A stretch of DNA of 64,000 nt from Timonella corticicola (GCF_042683685.1 NZ_JBHUOP010000005.1:62001-126000), one strand, 5' to 3'; positions 35,503-44,637 are shown, counted from the first letter of the stretch. Notes: a model not told the origin generated them from the letters alone. A program made the numbers and translations.

Positions 35503-35531
35503 TTGACGATACACAAAGCGTACTCGACAAT
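35503..35531 (+). promoter_or_regulatory. Promoter of the MFS gene
   Basis: TTGACG (35503-35508) and GACAAT (35526-35531) are 17 bp apart. The predicted transcript start falls just before the palindrome at 35544. Confidence 0.5.
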
Positions 35532-35543
35532 TATAAGAGCGCC

Positions 35544-35557
35544 TCGAATCGATTCGA
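35544..35557. promoter_or_regulatory. LacI-type operator palindrome
   Basis: TCGAATCGATTCGA is a perfect 14-bp palindrome with the central AATCGATT pattern (AAnCGnTT) common to LacI-family operators. It is in the divergent lacI/MFS intergenic region, just downstream of the MFS promoter, a position suited to repression. Confidence 0.6.
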
Positions 35558-35620
35558 TTCCCGGGAGATCCTAGATCCCGCAGGTTGCTCTTTCCCCATC
35601 TCCCTTCAAGCCTTGGAATT

Positions 35621-36985
35621 ATGCCGACCAGCGACCCTCAACAAACAACCGCGGTAGCGCCGTACATCTATCGAGCGCGAAACGGTCTTCTTATTCTTTT
35701 TGCGCTTTTGGGCATGAGTTTTTCCACCTGGCTGGCGCGTTTCCCAACCGTGCGCGAGCTACTGGGTCTGACGACCGCTCAACTTGGATTCGTGTTGCTT
35801 GCAGGTGCGTTTGGCTCTCTCATCTTTGTCACCATTGCGGGTGCTCTGGTGGAGCGGTTCGGCGGGCGCCGTATCTTGACGGTGTCCGCGTTTGGCATCT
35901 CCCTCGCCTTCTTCTTGGAAGGGCTTGGACCCGCAATCGGTTCCGTTCAGGTGCTTGCGGTTGGAGTGTTTTTCCAGGGGGTTTTCGTAGCGCTTACGAA
36001 CGTCCCGCAGAATGTGGAGACGGCTGCAGTTGAACGACGCATGGGTAAGGCGATTCTGTCGCACTTCCATGCCGCATACTCGATCGGTGCGGTTATCGGT
36101 TCGTTGATCGGTGCAGCGTGTGCGGCACTCAACGTCCCACTCCTACTGCAGATGAGTGCAATGGCAGGAATCACGCTTGCGGTGCGTCTCATGTTGATCC
36201 CACGGGTTGTGCTGGACACAGAACTCTCCGCCCAGACCCGGTTCGACCGGGCTCAGGTTGCGCGGCGTCGACGTGTCGAGAGGGCCGAAATCAAGGCGGG
36301 GGTTGTCGAAAGTCCGGACCCGCAGGGCATTGTCGGTGTTTTCCGTAACCGTAAGGCGTCTCTCGGTAGCGCACTCGGGGCGTGGCGGGAACCTCGCACG
36401 CTCTTGATCGGTCTGGTTATCTTCGCGGCCGCATTGTCTGAGGGTTCGGCCAACAACTGGCTATCGATTGCGGTCGTGGACGGTTTTGGGCAAAAGGAGC
36501 AGATTGGCGCATTGGCGCTCGGGCTGTTCCTTGCCGCCATGACGATCATCCGCATCGCCGGGCCACAGCTGTTGGGCAGGTTTGGGCGGGTCGCGATTCT
36601 ACGGGCATCCGCGATCGCATCGGTCGTGGGGCTGCTCTGCTTTGGGTTTGGCCCTCACTTCGGCTTCGCGCTCGTTGGTATCGTCCTGTGGGGTATGGGC
36701 GCTGCTCTGGCCGTGCCCATCGTGATTTCGGGTGCATCGGACGACCCGATCCGCGCGGCAGCGCGGGTTTCGGTGGTGTCCGCGTTTGCGTCCACTGCGT
36801 CGCTTGCCGCGCCGCCGATCTTGGGTCTGGTCGCCGACAGTATTGGTGCACGCCTCGCAATCACAACCATTGCGATCTTCATGCTTGTGAGCCTCGCGGT
36901 ATCTAGGAACGTTGCACCGTTACGCCCGGATCAGATGACGGGCGCGGTGCTCCAAGACGCACGGCGGGATGAGACCTTCCACTAG
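35621..36985 (+). CDS. MFS transporter
   Basis: A 454-residue major facilitator protein with about twelve hydrophobic segments. WLARFPTVRELLGLTTAQLG and GALVERFGGRR (the loop 2-3 motif) are visible. The central loop (about 205-255) is basic. It resembles YbjJ/FucP-like MFS proteins in its FSTWLARFPTV start, but the substrate is not known. The ATG at 35621 is used; an upstream TTG in frame at 35585 is less likely. Divergent from lacI. With lacI it forms a cassette inserted between the dehydratase pair and murB. Confidence 0.85.
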   Translation: MPTSDPQQTTAVAPYIYRARNGLLILFALLGMSFSTWLARFPTVRELLGLTTAQLGFVLLAGAFGSLIFVTIAGALVERFGGRRILTVSAFGISLAFFLEGLGPAIGSVQVLAVGVFFQGVFVALTNVPQNVETAAVERRMGKAILSHFHAAYSIGAVIGSLIGAACAALNVPLLLQMSAMAGITLAVRLMLIPRVVLDTELSAQTRFDRAQVARRRRVERAEIKAGVVESPDPQGIVGVFRNRKASLGSALGAWREPRTLLIGLVIFAAALSEGSANNWLSIAVVDGFGQKEQIGALALGLFLAAMTIIRIAGPQLLGRFGRVAILRASAIASVVGLLCFGFGPHFGFALVGIVLWGMGAALAVPIVISGASDDPIRAAARVSVVSAFASTASLAAPPILGLVADSIGARLAITTIAIFMLVSLAVSRNVAPLRPDQMTGAVLQDARRDETFH

Positions 36986-37054
36986 CTCCGCGGCGATACC
37001 AGCCGACAGCCCTACAACCCGACCGTCAAATAACGGTAATAAAGCGAACAAGAG

Positions 37055-37066
37055 TAGGCTTGAGCG
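37055..37066 (+). promoter_or_regulatory. -10 box of a probable leaderless murB mRNA
   Basis: TAGGCT (37055-37060) is six bases before the GTG at 37067, with no Shine-Dalgarno sequence between them. The -35 is weak. Confidence 0.4.
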
Positions 37067-38419
37067 GTGACCTCTACATCGCCTGACACTCAACTCACTC
37101 AGTCCCTCGACAACGCCCAGGTACGCACGGACGTGTCACTCAAGGATCTGACCACACTGCGTATCGGGGGCAGGATCGCGCAGTACGTTGAGACGCAGAC
37201 GGAAGCGGACCTCATCGCGGCGGTCACCTACGCGGATGAACACGCTCTGCCGCTGCTGGTGATCGGTGGTGGGTCGAACATCATTGCGAGCGACACCCCA
37301 TTCGAGGGTCTCGTTGTCCGCGATGCTCGCAGCGGCGTGGTCGTGGATCAGGTGGACAGTTGCGGTGGCGGGTCCGTCACCGTCCCCGCCGGGCACAATT
37401 GGGATAGCTTCGTGGTCGAAGCGATCGCCCAGGGCTGGGTGGGCATCGAGTCGTTGATCGGTATTCCCGGAACCGTTGGCGCGGCGCCTGTCCAAAACAT
37501 CGGAGCTTACGGCAACGAGGTCTCCTCGGTCATCTCATCCGTTCGCGTGTGGGACCGCGGCGAACAGCGCAAGCGCACATTCGCGCTGTTCGAGTTGGAG
37601 TTCGCATACCGCGATTCGCGTATTAAACGGACGATGATGACTGGCGACGAGAATGGCCGCGTGTGGGGGCCAACCCCCCGTTACGTTGTGCTTGAGGTGT
37701 CGTTCCAATTCCGGCTCGGCACTCGGTCTGCGCCCGTCCAGTATGGCGAGTTGGCTCGGTTACTCGGAGTCCAGGTGGGGGAGCGTGCGAACACGCGCGA
37801 CATCGCTGAAGCCGTCCTGAAACTACGTGGCGGTAAGGGCATGCTCGAAGACTCGTTTGGTCGCCCGCAGGTGGCGGGGACTGCGGGCGCTCGCGGTGCG
37901 CTGCCGCAGGGACTCGTCGTCAATGACGATGCCGAACTTGCGGCGTGCGGCGATGGCGGGGTCTCAGCGCCAGCCGCCACGGCTACCACGCTGATTTCCG
38001 ACGATTCGGCGCTTACCAACCCACAGTACGACAGGTGGAGTGCTGGTTCGTTCTTCATGAACCCGATCGTGGATGCGGCGGCTGCCGATGCCCTGCCGGA
38101 GGGTGCGCCCCGCTACCCGGTTGCGTCCAACAAGCCTGCGGTGACCACAGGGCCGAGCGTGAACGCCGTTGATGAGTCGAAGGTGAAGACCTCGGCTGCG
38201 TGGTTGATTCAGAACGCTGGCTTTGACCGCGGGTTTGGCGTGCATGGCGATGACTCGGCTGCGACACTGTCGAGTGTGCACACCCTCGCGCTCACCAACC
38301 GCGGGAACGCCACGTCCGATGACATCGTCGAACTCGCACGCACCGTCCGCGAGGGCGTCCGAGGAAAGTTTGGGATCACGCTCGAACCTGAGCCCGTCAC
38401 GGTCGGGCTCACCATCTGA
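37067..38419 (+). CDS. murB: UDP-N-acetylenolpyruvoylglucosamine reductase MurB
   Basis: A 450-residue FAD enzyme that reduces UDP-GlcNAc-enolpyruvate to UDP-MurNAc in peptidoglycan synthesis. FAD-binding motifs: TTLRIGG (29-35), GGGSN (67-71), IESLIGIPGTVGAAPVQNIGAYG (127-149, quoted by its span). The catalytic Ser328 is in SAGSFFMNP, and KTSAAWLIQNAGF is close to the C-terminus. It is about 100 residues longer than usual, mainly because residues ~264-324 are an inserted Ala/Gly/Asp-rich stretch between KLRGGKGML and the catalytic serine. GTG start, probably leaderless. A long hairpin follows. Confidence 0.95.
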   Translation: MTSTSPDTQLTQSLDNAQVRTDVSLKDLTTLRIGGRIAQYVETQTEADLIAAVTYADEHALPLLVIGGGSNIIASDTPFEGLVVRDARSGVVVDQVDSCGGGSVTVPAGHNWDSFVVEAIAQGWVGIESLIGIPGTVGAAPVQNIGAYGNEVSSVISSVRVWDRGEQRKRTFALFELEFAYRDSRIKRTMMTGDENGRVWGPTPRYVVLEVSFQFRLGTRSAPVQYGELARLLGVQVGERANTRDIAEAVLKLRGGKGMLEDSFGRPQVAGTAGARGALPQGLVVNDDAELAACGDGGVSAPAATATTLISDDSALTNPQYDRWSAGSFFMNPIVDAAAADALPEGAPRYPVASNKPAVTTGPSVNAVDESKVKTSAAWLIQNAGFDRGFGVHGDDSAATLSSVHTLALTNRGNATSDDIVELARTVREGVRGKFGITLEPEPVTVGLTI

Positions 38420-38435
38420 CCTTTAGGCACCAAAC

Positions 38436-38494
38436 CAGACAAAAACGGTTGTAGCTAGCCATCTTTTGCGACTAGTTACTACCGTTTTCGTCTG
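38436..38494. terminator. Long hairpin after murB
   Basis: Arms 38436-38458 and 38472-38494 (23 bases, three mismatches) enclose a 13-base loop. It lies 16 bases after the murB stop. Confidence 0.75.
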
Positions 38495-38646
38495 AGTAGT
38501 GAATCTGAACGTTTGAAGTTACCGCGCATCCGCTCTAGTAGGTTGTCCACAAAAGGTTGCGGGTAAATGCAGGAAAAAGCAGATATTCGTCCACAGTTTG
38601 AGGAATTGATGCCCTGGCGTGGTCTTTGTGCGACACAATGGCCCTT

Positions 38647-40047
38647 GTGACTAGTAACTCGATGGATAGCTTGCCCGCTGAGGCTGCACCCTCCGTAAAG
38701 AAGCGCACGATTGCAGCTTGGGCTCTGTGGGACTGGGGTTCCGCCGCGTGGAACGCCGTGGTGACCACGTTTGTGTTTGCCACTTTCTTAATGAGCAGCG
38801 TGTTTGTGGACCCGGTGCTGGTGGAACTCGCCAAGACCGATGCCGCCGCAGAAGAGCAGGTCAAGGCGGTTATCGCTACTCATAACACGTGGCTTGGTTG
38901 GGGAGTCGCTGCTGCGGGTGTGGCAATTGCTCTGATCGCGCCGCTGCTCGGTCAGCGTGCGGATGCTGCTGGTCGTCGCAAACTGTGGTTGGGCGTCAAC
39001 TCCTTCATGGTGTTCCTCGCCATTGCGGCGCTGTACTTCGTCACGCCTGATACCGGCGATCTGGATCGTATGGTCATCATCGGCTTGATCATCTTGGCGT
39101 TCGGAAACATCTTCTTCGAGCTAGCGTCAGTGAACTACAACGCGATGCTCAACCAGATTTCCACGCGTGAGAATCGGGGGCGTATCTCCGGAATCGGCTG
39201 GGGTGCGGGCTACCTTGGTGGAATCGTGCTGCTCGCGATCCTGCTCGTGGGCTTTGTGATGATCGAGGACACCGGCTGGTTCGGGGTGACCACCGAGAAC
39301 GGCGAGAACATCCGTGTCGCCATGGTGTTTGCTGCCCTGTGGTGGTTGATCTTTGCGCTTCCCGTGTTCTTTGCCGTCCCTGAAAAGCGAAGCCACGAGA
39401 AGCACAAGACGCTGGGCGTTGTCGGGTCCTATAAGAAGGTGGGCCGCGACATTGCGAGATTGTGGCGCAGCGACCGTAACGTTTTGAAGTTCCTTATCGC
39501 CTCGGCGATTTTCCGCGATGGGCTCGCGGCTGTCTTCGCTTTCGGTGGTCTTATTGCCGCGGGAGTTTTTGGTTTCTCGCCGACTCTTGTAATTGTGTTC
39601 GCGATTGTCGCAAACGTGATTTCGGGTATCAGCACGATTGCGTTTGGCTTCCTCGAGGACAAGGTTGGCTCGAAGGCCGTCATCGTGTGGTCTCTGATTG
39701 GCATGTGTTTCGCGGCGATCATGGTGTTTGCTCTCCACGGCCAAGGTTCAGTTATCTTCTGGGTATTCGGTTCGATCCTGTGCATCTTCGTCGGGCCGGT
39801 CCAATCAGCAAGCCGCTCGACGGTCTCGCAACTCGCAAAGCCGGAGATGGAAGGCGAACTGTTTGGCCTGTATGCAATGACGGGCCGTGTGGTCTCGTTC
39901 CTCGCCCCATTCCTCTATGGTGTCGCAATCTCGATCTTTAAATCCCAGATCTACGGTATTTTGGGAATCATGGTGGTTCTGTTGCTGGGGCTGATCCTGG
40001 TGGCACCACTCAACCTGTCTCCAACACGGGAGCAGGAACCTGCATGA
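38647..40047 (+). CDS. Atg22/UMF1-like MFS transporter
   Basis: A 466-residue membrane protein with 11-12 hydrophobic segments of the UMF1/Atg22-like MFS group, possible amino-acid or metabolite exporters. The N-terminal AAWALWDWGSAAWNAVVTTFVF is characteristic (quoted by its key WALWDWGSAAWN). LLGQRADAAGRRKLWL is the loop 2-3 motif. Three starts are possible: GTG 38626, ATG 38638 and GTG 38647. The last is chosen because CACAAT sits seven bases before it, fitting a leaderless message. A hydrolase gene follows after 22 bp and may be cotranscribed. Confidence 0.85.
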   Translation: MTSNSMDSLPAEAAPSVKKRTIAAWALWDWGSAAWNAVVTTFVFATFLMSSVFVDPVLVELAKTDAAAEEQVKAVIATHNTWLGWGVAAAGVAIALIAPLLGQRADAAGRRKLWLGVNSFMVFLAIAALYFVTPDTGDLDRMVIIGLIILAFGNIFFELASVNYNAMLNQISTRENRGRISGIGWGAGYLGGIVLLAILLVGFVMIEDTGWFGVTTENGENIRVAMVFAALWWLIFALPVFFAVPEKRSHEKHKTLGVVGSYKKVGRDIARLWRSDRNVLKFLIASAIFRDGLAAVFAFGGLIAAGVFGFSPTLVIVFAIVANVISGISTIAFGFLEDKVGSKAVIVWSLIGMCFAAIMVFALHGQGSVIFWVFGSILCIFVGPVQSASRSTVSQLAKPEMEGELFGLYAMTGRVVSFLAPFLYGVAISIFKSQIYGILGIMVVLLLGLILVAPLNLSPTREQEPA

Positions 40048-40069
40048 CCTAAAGGGAGTTTGTTCGCTG

Positions 40070-41203
40070 GTGTGGCATAAAGACATTCTGGGCGACCCAT
40101 GGGTTGCACTCACCGTTCCACTCGCCCCGATTCGCGGGCATGAAACGGTTGCGACCGTCGTGAGCCAGCCGCGCTGGCTCACGCGTCCTGACGGTTCCTC
40201 CATTGCCGACGAACAGGCTGATTCCCACAGTTCGGTTCACCTTCCAGCGCGAAGCGTTCGTGCGGAATCCCGCGTTGACACCGCATCCGCCGAAACGGGG
40301 GTGGGCACATCCCGTCCGCGCCCGGAAACGACCGCGGTGCTGTACATCCACGGTCTGAACGACTATTTTTTCCACGAACATCTTGCCGAGTATCTGGCTG
40401 AGCAGGGCGTCGCTTTCTTCGCGCTTGACCTGCACGGGTTTGGCCGTTCGATCACGGACGAGATCACGCGCAATGATGCATTCTCGCTGCGGGAGTACGG
40501 TAACGACCTGGCCGCTGCAACGACCCTCATCAAGGACGAGTGCGGGTATCAGAACCTCGTGATCCTTGCACATTCGACCGGCGGACTCATCGCCAGCCTG
40601 TGGGCCCATTCGCAGACAGGACGTGAGACGGTCGACGGCCTCATCCTGAACAGCCCGTGGTTTGACCTGAACCGGCCGTGGCTCGACCGAACCATCGGCA
40701 CCGCGTTTGTTGACGCCGTGGGAGAGTACGTCACAGACTTCGTGCTCAACAACGACGAGTCCAACTACGTGCGGATGCTGCACAGGGACATCGCCGGAGA
40801 CTGGGATTTCGACCTCAATCTCAAACGCGAAATCAACTCCCCGGTGCGCACCGGGTTCTTCAGGGCGGTCCGTGCGGGGCAGGCTCGCCTTGCCGAAGGC
40901 CTCGACCTCAACTGCCCTGTGCTCGTGTGCACCTCGGACAGATCAGGACACCCAGGTGACCCGCTGCCCCTCAAACGATCCTCTGATGTGGTGCTCAACG
41001 TCGAACAGATCATCCGCCGTGCACCGTTGCTCGGCCGCGATGTCGAAATCGTACAGATTCCGGGCGGTATCCACGATCTTGCCTTGAGTGAGTACGGTCC
41101 ACGAATCGACTACTTCAAAGCGCTCGGTCACTGGCTGCGCGCTCATCGATTCGCAGGGCCACCGCTTGTTGGTTACGAACTGCATTCGTTACCGTTCCGG
41201 TAG
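40070..41203 (+). CDS. Alpha/beta hydrolase (serine hydrolase, lysophospholipase-like)
   Basis: A 377-residue cytoplasmic hydrolase. VLYIHGLNDYFF (oxyanion-loop HG), LDLHGFGRS and the nucleophile elbow LAHSTGG with Ser169 are visible. IPGGIHDLALS near the C-terminus supplies the likely catalytic His, and TSDRSGHP the acidic region. The fold matches serine aminopeptidase S33/monoacylglycerol lipase proteins. GTG start with AAGGGAG 12 bases upstream. The first ~85 residues are variable and charged. Substrate unknown. Confidence 0.88.
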   Translation: MWHKDILGDPWVALTVPLAPIRGHETVATVVSQPRWLTRPDGSSIADEQADSHSSVHLPARSVRAESRVDTASAETGVGTSRPRPETTAVLYIHGLNDYFFHEHLAEYLAEQGVAFFALDLHGFGRSITDEITRNDAFSLREYGNDLAAATTLIKDECGYQNLVILAHSTGGLIASLWAHSQTGRETVDGLILNSPWFDLNRPWLDRTIGTAFVDAVGEYVTDFVLNNDESNYVRMLHRDIAGDWDFDLNLKREINSPVRTGFFRAVRAGQARLAEGLDLNCPVLVCTSDRSGHPGDPLPLKRSSDVVLNVEQIIRRAPLLGRDVEIVQIPGGIHDLALSEYGPRIDYFKALGHWLRAHRFAGPPLVGYELHSLPFR

Positions 41204-41342
41204 GGGTCTGCTGCGTGAAACCCCTACACTCGACGTCACTCCTTTGTCCTTAACCGTCACTCACCTAACGCAACCAATCGACCAGCCGCACCGACGGCGA
41301 CACTCGCCAGATCGTCGCCAATGAAAAAGGACACCACAGCGC

Positions 41343-41714
41343 ATGCCCATCGACTTCGCAATAGACGAATCCTCCACCACGCCGCCGTTCGAGCAGATCA
41401 AACAGAGCGTCATCACGGCCATCACTGACAAAACCGCGCAGGTCGATGAAAAACTTCCCGCTATCCGAGCACTAGCCACGCAACTCGGTCTTGCGGTCAA
41501 CACCGTCGCACGCAGCTACCGCGAACTCGAAGAAGAGGGCTACGTGATCACCCAGGGGCGCAGCGGAACCCGCGTGTCAACTCACGCCGTACCCGCCCAG
41601 ATCGCATTGCGACAAATCACCAGCGAATATGCCCACAAAGTACGTTCCCTGGAGGTCAGCGAGCAAGCAGTGCTGGACGCAGTCCGTGCGGCACTCGCGG
41701 AAGAGGCACGCTAG
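41343..41714 (+). CDS. GntR-family regulator (YtrA subfamily)
   Basis: A 123-residue DNA-binding protein with only the winged helix-turn-helix and a short dimerisation tail. PPFEQIKQSVITAI starts the domain, and KLPAIRALATQLGLAVNTVARSYRELEEEGYV (key part LPAIRALA and NTVARSYREL) is the recognition region. The length is typical of YtrA-type repressors, which usually control ABC transporters; none is adjacent here. ATG with AAAGGA upstream. It lies 53 bp before the MYG1 gene, which has its own -10 box. Confidence 0.9.
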   Translation: MPIDFAIDESSTTPPFEQIKQSVITAITDKTAQVDEKLPAIRALATQLGLAVNTVARSYRELEEEGYVITQGRSGTRVSTHAVPAQIALRQITSEYAHKVRSLEVSEQAVLDAVRAALAEEAR

Positions 41715-41755
41715 ATACGGCCACCGAAAGTTTTCGTTTCGCATGCCCAACGCCG

Positions 41756-41767
41756 TAGAGTGAACGG
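41756..41767 (+). promoter_or_regulatory. -10 box of a probable leaderless mRNA
   Basis: TAGAGT (41756-41761) is six bases before the GTG at 41768. No ribosome site is present. Confidence 0.4.
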
Positions 41768-42631
41768 GTGATCATTGCAACCCACAACGGTAAATTCCAC
41801 GCAGACGACGTATTCGGCGTAGCCCTTCTCAAACAACTGTTCCCAGACGCGCAGATCGTGCGCAGTCGCGACCCCGAGGTGCTCGACGCGGCCGACCTCG
41901 TGCTCGATGTGGGCGGAGTATACGACGTTGAGAAGAAGCGATTCGATCACCACCAACTCTCGTCGGGTGCACGCCAATCCGGCATCCTCTACTCCGCGTT
42001 CGGCCTACTCTGGCAGGAATACGGCAAAGAATTCTGTGGCAACGACGATGTTTGGCACAAGATGGACAGCCGTCTCGTCACCGTGATCGACGCAGTGGAC
42101 AACGGTCAAGACCTCTACAACCTCAATGACTTTGGGACCCGCCCCATCGACATCTCCGAATACCTCGGGCTGTTCAATCCAATCGGTGAGGAAGAAGACT
42201 TCGACCAGCAGTTCGAGGTTGCCGTAGCGCTGGCGACCACCGTGCTCCAGCGCATGAAGGCAAAGTATCTCAACGTGATCGACGCAGAACAGCGTTTCCT
42301 CGACGCCTACGCCCGTACGAGTGACAAGCGATTCGTCGTCCTCGACAAGTACATCCCGCACGCATCCATCGCCTCCAAGCAGCCAGACCTGCTTTACACC
42401 GTCTACCCTGGGGCCACCGGAAACTGGACTATCCAGGCCGTACGTCCGGAGCATTCCCAGTTCGGCAACCGCAAAGACCTACCCAAGGCATGGCGGGGCC
42501 TGAACGGCAGCGAACTCGCAGAGGTCACCGGTGTCCACGACGCGGTGTTCTGCCACAAGGCAGCATTCATCGCAGCGGCGGAAACCCAACAGGGCGCGCT
42601 CAAGATGGTCGAACTCGCACTGGCGAACTGA
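41768..42631 (+). CDS. MYG1-family protein (UPF0160, DHH-like)
   Basis: A 287-residue protein related to eukaryotic MYG1, a putative metal-dependent exonuclease or phosphoesterase. The N-terminus ATHNGKFHADDVFG holds His6, His11, Asp13 and Asp14, DVGGVYD follows, and RFDHHQ has the DHH motif, all likely metal ligands. The C-terminal part (WRGLNGSELAEVTGV, FCHKAAFIAAA) is also family-typical. GTG start, probably leaderless. It converges with the adenosine deaminase-like gene, 13 bp between stops. Its bacterial role is not established. Confidence 0.92.
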   Translation: MIIATHNGKFHADDVFGVALLKQLFPDAQIVRSRDPEVLDAADLVLDVGGVYDVEKKRFDHHQLSSGARQSGILYSAFGLLWQEYGKEFCGNDDVWHKMDSRLVTVIDAVDNGQDLYNLNDFGTRPIDISEYLGLFNPIGEEEDFDQQFEVAVALATTVLQRMKAKYLNVIDAEQRFLDAYARTSDKRFVVLDKYIPHASIASKQPDLLYTVYPGATGNWTIQAVRPEHSQFGNRKDLPKAWRGLNGSELAEVTGVHDAVFCHKAAFIAAAETQQGALKMVELALAN

Positions 42632-42644
42632 TCGGTTGTACGTC

Positions 42645-43670
42645 TTACTCGGGGTCCGTGGCCAGCCAGTCGCGGACCCCGCTCAGTAACCGGTCCTTGA
42701 CCTGCTGCGGTGCAGCCGAGGCCTTGATCGAGTCCGTAGCCAGACGTGCAAGCTGCTCGTCGCTGAACCCGTGCACCTTCCGGGCCGTCTCATACTGATC
42801 CACCACGCGAGACCTGAACAGCAGCGGATCATCCGCACCCAGTGCAATCTTCAAACCCGTGTCATACAGTGCAGCCAGTGGCACCGACTGATCGTCAGGG
42901 TAGACGCCCAACGACACATTCGATCCCGGATTCACCTCAAGCGCGACATCCCTGCGCACCAACTCGTCGACAATCCGAGGGTTCTCCGTCACCCGAACAC
43001 CGTGGCCCAGCCGGGCGGGAACCAACTCGTTCGTCACAACCTCTATGTGATCTGGCCCCAGCAACTCTCCACCGTGCGGCACGCACAGCAAACCAGCCTT
43101 GCGCGCAATACTGAACGCGGGCGCAAACTCCCGCGTTGCCCCGCGACGCTCATCATTGGACAACCCGAAGCCGACAACCTCACCGTCGCCATCGCCCGCA
43201 TAGCGTGCAGCCAAACGGGCAAGCGTCCGAGCATCGAGGGGATGCCGGGTGCGAGAGGCCGCCACGACAACGCCAACAGAGACGCCGAAACGGGTACTCG
43301 CGGCGCGCGCCTCATCCAACACGATCTCAAGCGCTGGCGTGATCCCACCGACAAAGGGGGCATACGATGTCGGGTCAACCTGAATCTCAAGGCGTCCTGA
43401 ACCCTCACGCGCGTCGTCCTCAACGGCCTCACTCACGATTCTGCGCATATCCAGTTCGTCGCGCACGCACGCACGCGCGGCGTCGTACAGCCGCTGGAAC
43501 CTGAACCAGCCACGTTCAGTGGGCGGAAGCTGGATCGGCTCCGTGTCCAACAGCGCCTCAGGTAACCGGATACGATGCTTGGCCGCCAGATCAGCGAGTG
43601 TGCCAGGACGCATCGATCCGGTAAAGTGCAGGTGCAAATGAGCCTTGGGCAGGGTGGACAAAGGACGCAT
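42645..43670 (-). CDS. Adenosine deaminase-like protein
   Basis: A 341-residue zinc amidohydrolase of the adenosine/AMP deaminase family. HLHLHFTGSMRP gives the zinc histidines but has FTG where most adenosine deaminases have LDG. PHGGELLG corresponds to the catalytic HAGE, RLGHGVR to the next His, LEVNPGSNVSLGVY to the SN motif, and LGADDPLLF to the Asp-Asp pair. Substrate might be adenosine or a modified nucleoside. An adenosine deaminase-type gene close to murB and tRNA-Trp/secE is a common actinobacterial arrangement. ATG start; no terminator is visible in the 13-bp gap to MYG1. Confidence 0.88.
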   Translation of the reverse strand: MRPLSTLPKAHLHLHFTGSMRPGTLADLAAKHRIRLPEALLDTEPIQLPPTERGWFRFQRLYDAARACVRDELDMRRIVSEAVEDDAREGSGRLEIQVDPTSYAPFVGGITPALEIVLDEARAASTRFGVSVGVVVAASRTRHPLDARTLARLAARYAGDGDGEVVGFGLSNDERRGATREFAPAFSIARKAGLLCVPHGGELLGPDHIEVVTNELVPARLGHGVRVTENPRIVDELVRRDVALEVNPGSNVSLGVYPDDQSVPLAALYDTGLKIALGADDPLLFRSRVVDQYETARKVHGFSDEQLARLATDSIKASAAPQQVKDRLLSGVRDWLATDPE

Positions 43671-43884
43671 GCCACTAGTCTGACACGAAGCATTCCCGCT
43701 TGCCGGACATGTTTACCAGGTGAAAGAGGCCACAATACAGCGTTCGTGCATGGCCTCGAACAGCCACTTCATCTGCGTTTACATGCAACGGGGACCTCCG
43801 GCCCACGAACCCACGGCGAAAACGCGGAAAACTGGTAGGCAGGCCAGAAGCAAGGCTCACGGATTCAAAACAGGGGAGTGCAAT

Positions 43885-44382
43885 ATGAAGGTTCTCGTAA
43901 CCGCGGCATCCAGGCACGGGTCAACCCGCGAGATCGTGGAATGGATCGCCGAAGAACTGCGTGCTGTGGGAATCGACAGCGATACCGCAGACATAAAAAA
44001 CGTGACGGACGTTGCTGACTACGACGGGGTAGTCATCGGATCGGCCATCTACGTTGGACAGTGGCTCACAGAGGCACGCGATCTTATCGACCACCTGAGC
44101 CCAGAACTCCAAGACAAGCACGTGTGGTTGTTCTCCTCAGGGCTGGCGGATGCTCCAGCCAAGGATGCAAACGGTACCCCATCGCTCAAATCCCGAATGG
44201 AACAGACTGGAGCGCAGGGGCACCGGCACTTTCCCGGCAAACTGGATGTGCTTGACCTGAGCCTTGCAGAGCGCGCGGCGATCATGGCGGCCCGCGGCAA
44301 GTACGGCGACAACCGGGATCCCAAGGCGATCAGGGAATGGGCCCGCGAAATCGGACAGGCTCTCGTCGGAGCAAACGTGTAG
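43885..44382 (+). CDS. Flavodoxin-domain protein
   Basis: A 165-residue FMN-binding protein. The phosphate-binding loop is VTAASRHGSTREI at the N-terminus, followed by YDGVVIGSAIYVGQWL (second flavin loop) and HVWLFSSGLAD. It resembles protoporphyrinogen-oxidase HemG-like flavodoxins, but that activity is only a possibility. The frame is open upstream to 43720; the ATG at 43885 has an AGGGGAG ribosome site and begins the flavodoxin fold exactly. Confidence 0.88.
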   Translation: MKVLVTAASRHGSTREIVEWIAEELRAVGIDSDTADIKNVTDVADYDGVVIGSAIYVGQWLTEARDLIDHLSPELQDKHVWLFSSGLADAPAKDANGTPSLKSRMEQTGAQGHRHFPGKLDVLDLSLAERAAIMAARGKYGDNRDPKAIREWAREIGQALVGANV

Positions 44383-44564
44383 TTTCGAGCGGTGGGTGCT
44401 CGTGGCTCTGCCTGAAGTATCCACAAGAGTCCTCTGCCGCAGACCAAAGTAGGGGCTGACCGGTCGGTTAACACTTTCGAGAAAGTTTCGCGTAGTATTA
44501 CCGAGGACCTCGGCGTGGGCTTCGCAGAACGGCAGTATGCCTATTGCAAGCACGTGGAGTTCAA

Positions 44565-44637
44565 AGGGTAGTGGCGCAATTGGTAGCGCAGCGGTCTCCA
44601 AAACCGCAGGTTGCAGGTTCGAGTCCTGTCTGCCCTG
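44565..44637 (+). tRNA. tRNA-Trp (CCA), copy 1
   Basis: 73 bases. Acceptor AGGGTAG pairs with CTGCCCT (one G-U), anticodon CCA in CTCCAAA closed by GCGGT/ACCGC, T-loop TTCGAGT. Identical to copy 2. Confidence 0.97.
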
